This document shows, piece after piece, positions 61,589 to 64,000 of a DNA stretch of 64,000 bases. The notes under the pieces were generated by a model. The model worked only from the letters and a program-made list of their open reading frames with translations. It made no database searches and had not been told where the DNA came from. Source of the stretch: Paraphysoderma sedebokerense (lineage: Eukaryota > Blastocladiomycota > Physodermatomycetes > Physodermatales > Physodermataceae); NCBI GenBank assembly GCA_025602915.1, contig JAHLJZ010000056.1, forward strand, positions 1-64,000. Reading direction: 5' to 3'. Position 1 is the first letter of the stretch. Each line of letters begins with the position of its first letter. The translations under genes and the position numbers were made by a program.

Positions 61589-63257
61589 CTAAAATGTCTC
61601 CAAATCATCCTGTTCGGCACCCATCATCATGCCTGTACCATTACCCATGTCAGCGCCAACATTCAAACCTGACAATCCTTCCACCGCACCTTCCAAAGCA
61701 GCATTGACACCACCGACAATATTTCCAGGAACAACTGTTAAATCAGCCACCCCTTCGACACCTTCTGTCTCAGGCACTTCGAATCCTTCTTCGGTGCTAT
61801 ACAAAATATCGGTCATTTCTTTCATAAAATCTCTCAATTCAGGAGAAAGAAGTTCTGGCGGGGTAGACGTGTTTTTAGTTTGAATAATAATTTCAATATC
61901 TCTCAGTTTTCCAAAATAAAAATCTCTTTCAGTTTCTAATCCAGACATTGTAGCTTTTAACTCTTCTAGTTCTTTCGTCAGTTCTTGAACTTGTCTCGAT
62001 GCTGTTGCAGAAGCAGAGGGTGACTTCGGGGATGTTATAGTAGAAGTGGATCTGGAGGGTCTCGAAGATGATGTAGACGACGAGAGTTTAGAATTTGATG
62101 TCCTGGTCGTGGAAGAAGGGTAGGATCTTGACAATGTAGTGTTGGACGAGGACTTGGACATACGGCCACCAGTCGATTTTCGACGAGATAAGGCATCGTA
62201 GTGACCTCCCGGAAAGTGTGTATCTTTTCATCATACGTACAACAAATGTAAGAAGCCTCGTCGTCAAATAACACCAGGTAAATATCGGTAACAAACCATG
62301 ATATTTTTTCATCCATTGCATAAATTCGATGTTGTCTTGGAACTTGCATTTTAGTAAACGTTGCACTACAGTGGCAGAGTCAGTGATAAGTTCATTACGC
62401 AGGAAGTTACTTGATGCGTTTTGGTTTCTTAAAGGACAAGCAAACAAACCTGGGATAACTTTATCAATTCGATGATTATTGAAAGCCAACTGTAAAACTT
62501 TGTAATTGGCAACGTATTCGTATTCGTGTTTAGCATCAAATTTCACTTTTTGCATTGCAACATCACCTATCGCAGATACAGATAATCGGGTGAGTACAAT
62601 ATTGAAATCGAGCAAAAATATAAGCAGTGCCTACCGTAAATTGAATCGATTATTTGGCAATAGCTAAGCACAACGGACAAAATAGAAAACAGATGAAGAG
62701 ATTTAGCTTCCAAATTTGAATGGTATCAAAATGGCTGAATTCCGTCATTCTAGTATCTTTTCCACCACTGCTCTCTCTCCCCAGTAACCTCACAGCTCAC
62801 TAAAGTTAGAGCGTTCAAATAAAAACCGTGAAACGTACGCGGCGCCTAAAGTAACAAAAACAAAAGTTGATACAGATTTGAACAGAAACCAAGCAAAAGG
62901 AACCATATTTATTGAGTTAATCAGGGCATTAGATACAACATAATAAATAAACCGCTGACGAAAACGTAGAAAGAGTTACGGACCAGTCCCCAATTGTTCA
63001 ATTTTTGTATAATTCAACTGCAGCAGGTTATTCAGCCAAGCTAATAATTCGACTCTTGATTCGGCCTTTTCAGATTTATTTAATGTTAAGATTTGTGTTT
63101 ATCGTTCGATATGGAGGTGATTAGAGCAGGCAAAACGAACAAAGTAATTGCAATGGATAAGGAGGTGATAATAGGGCAAAAGGCGTTGTAAGCTGGAAGA
63201 CCGTAACACTTCAAGAAGAGCAAGACGGGCAACACAAAGACCAAAGACCCATACCAT
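61589..63257 (-). CDS. EB1: EB1-type microtubule plus-end tracking protein (Bim1/Mal3)
   Basis: Binds growing microtubule ends and recruits +TIP partners. Exons joined by eye: an ATG-only exon 1 at 63257-63255; exon 2 at 63065-62980 ([28 protein letters not shown]); exon 3 at 62663-62635 (YCQIIDSIY); exon 4 from 62566 ([37 protein letters not shown]); then [20 protein letters not shown] and [18 protein letters not shown]. This is a complete CH domain. A Ser/Thr-rich linker follows, then a coiled coil with the EB homology core ([19 protein letters not shown]) and an acidic end QDDLETF, comparable to the EEY/F tail of EB1. About 310 residues. Exon 1 and the donor of exon 2 (ACTGGTCC^GTAACT) are inferred from homology. 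Confidence 0.93.
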
Positions 63258-63580
63258 TGATAATATAAAACTTCAAACTAAACTTTAGTAGCAAACGAGC
63301 AGAGTTTTCAGTTGCGGAATGGGCGTTGCGGTTTGAATTGCGAGTAGTGGAACGCCCATTGTGTTGGCCTAGCAGCGAGTTCTTGGTTCCACCTTCATCA
63401 TTTTATTGTCACGCTAAGTTATATACAAATTACACAAAATATGGACATCTTCATTAACTGTCAGTACAAGAAAATTAAGCTAAATACAAGAACACAATGG
63501 CTAGGTTACAAATATTACAATTTTGTCCTGATTTTCTTTTTCTTTCTGCCATCTTTGTCGGTGTTTCGGTCGCCAGATAG
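63258..63580. other. Short region between HSP104 3' end and EB1 promoter
   Basis: Holds the 3' untranslated sequence of HSP104 (minus strand) and upstream DNA of EB1. A plus-strand frame at 63441-63659 overlaps the HSP104 exon and is not a gene. Nothing else seen. Confidence 0.45.
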
Positions 63581-64000
63581 TCAATCCATATCCAATTCCA
63601 TCGTGACATCACCTTCTTTCTTGGTACATTCATATATTAATCCTTTACCCGACTCGTAGTCAATTCTGACAGACATATGCTCTGAGAGTGTATTCGCAAT
63701 GATCAATTTCGAGAGTTCGGTGACAATCTCTTTCTCCAAGTATCGTCGAATTGGTCGAGCACCGTAGAGAACATCGTAGGATTGACTGAGGATGTAATCA
63801 ATTGCGGGAATTGTAACAGTTAGAGCAATTTGTTTAGCTTCTAATCGACGAGAGATTCGTTTGAGTAGAATGTTGACGATTGAGCGAAGATCTATTCGGG
63901 TCGATAGAAAGTATTAATAAACTGCTTTGAGAAAGTACCACTTGAATAGAAAATATTGAACAAAACGTACCGTTTGTAGTAAGAGGTCTGAAGATAACAA
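63581..64000 (-). CDS. HSP104: HSP104/ClpB disaggregase, C-terminal part (partial)
   Basis: Only the last two exons lie in the window; the rest is beyond 64000. The upstream exon reads VIFRPLTTN, then after an intron DLRSIVNILLKRISRRLEAK, the end of the second AAA+ module. The C-terminal D2-small domain follows, with the sensor-2 motif GARPIRRYLEKEIVTELSKL, and ends SGKGLIYECTKKEGDVTMEL DMD. The end MELDMD is a reduced form of the acidic tails (...DDDLD) of yeast Hsp104, which contact TPR co-chaperones. The protein drives ATP-dependent extraction of aggregated proteins with Hsp70. A family member absent from animals, which supports a fungal origin of the window. Confidence 0.93.

Overview
The window reads as nuclear DNA of a fungus. 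The genes are compact and interrupted by many short introns (mostly about 50-100 nt, GT..AG). Spacing is mostly 0.3-1.4 kb. The content includes an Hsp104-type disaggregase, a PEX5 receptor with many WxxxF/Y motifs, a Cdc15/Imp2-type F-BAR protein, a fungal-style ThrE/Prm10-like transporter and GPI-type secreted proteins. The intron density, a recognisable folliculin, and two SOS1-like Na+/H+ exchangers make me lean to an early-diverging, non-Dikarya fungus. That placement is inference only.

Layout. 0-12 kb, all on the minus strand: an orphan multi-pass membrane protein, an orphan acidic protein, PEX5, and a secreted subtilisin-like protease. A retroelement-derived inverted repeat lies between the last two. 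13-21 kb: dihydrolipoamide dehydrogenase (+), a DOMON-domain surface protein (-), the Hsp90 co-chaperone p23 (-), and a large secreted orphan (+). 21-30 kb: SMC6 and the USP5/Ubp14 deubiquitinase (both -). 31-42 kb: a GH27 alpha-galactosidase (+), a folliculin-like protein (-), and an F-BAR/SH3 protein (-). 43-61 kb, all on the plus strand: two tandem DOMON genes, a short-chain dehydrogenase, a putative secreted zincin, two tandem Na+/H+ exchangers, and a ThrE-domain transporter. 61-64 kb, minus strand: COA4, EB1, and the 3' end of HSP104, which is cut by the window edge.

There is no operon or biosynthetic cluster. Housekeeping genes (PEX5, DLD, SMC6, USP5, EB1, COA4, HSP104) are interleaved with lineage-specific secreted or surface families. 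The accessory parts are the three DOMON paralogues, the zincin, the secreted orphan at 18.8-20.7 kb, the exchanger pair, and the orphan membrane protein. Most gene models were built by joining exons by eye from GT..AG sites and family conservation. Exon borders are therefore inferred, but most are supported by phase and by conserved residues across the joints. No tRNA, rRNA, CRISPR or intact transposon was seen.
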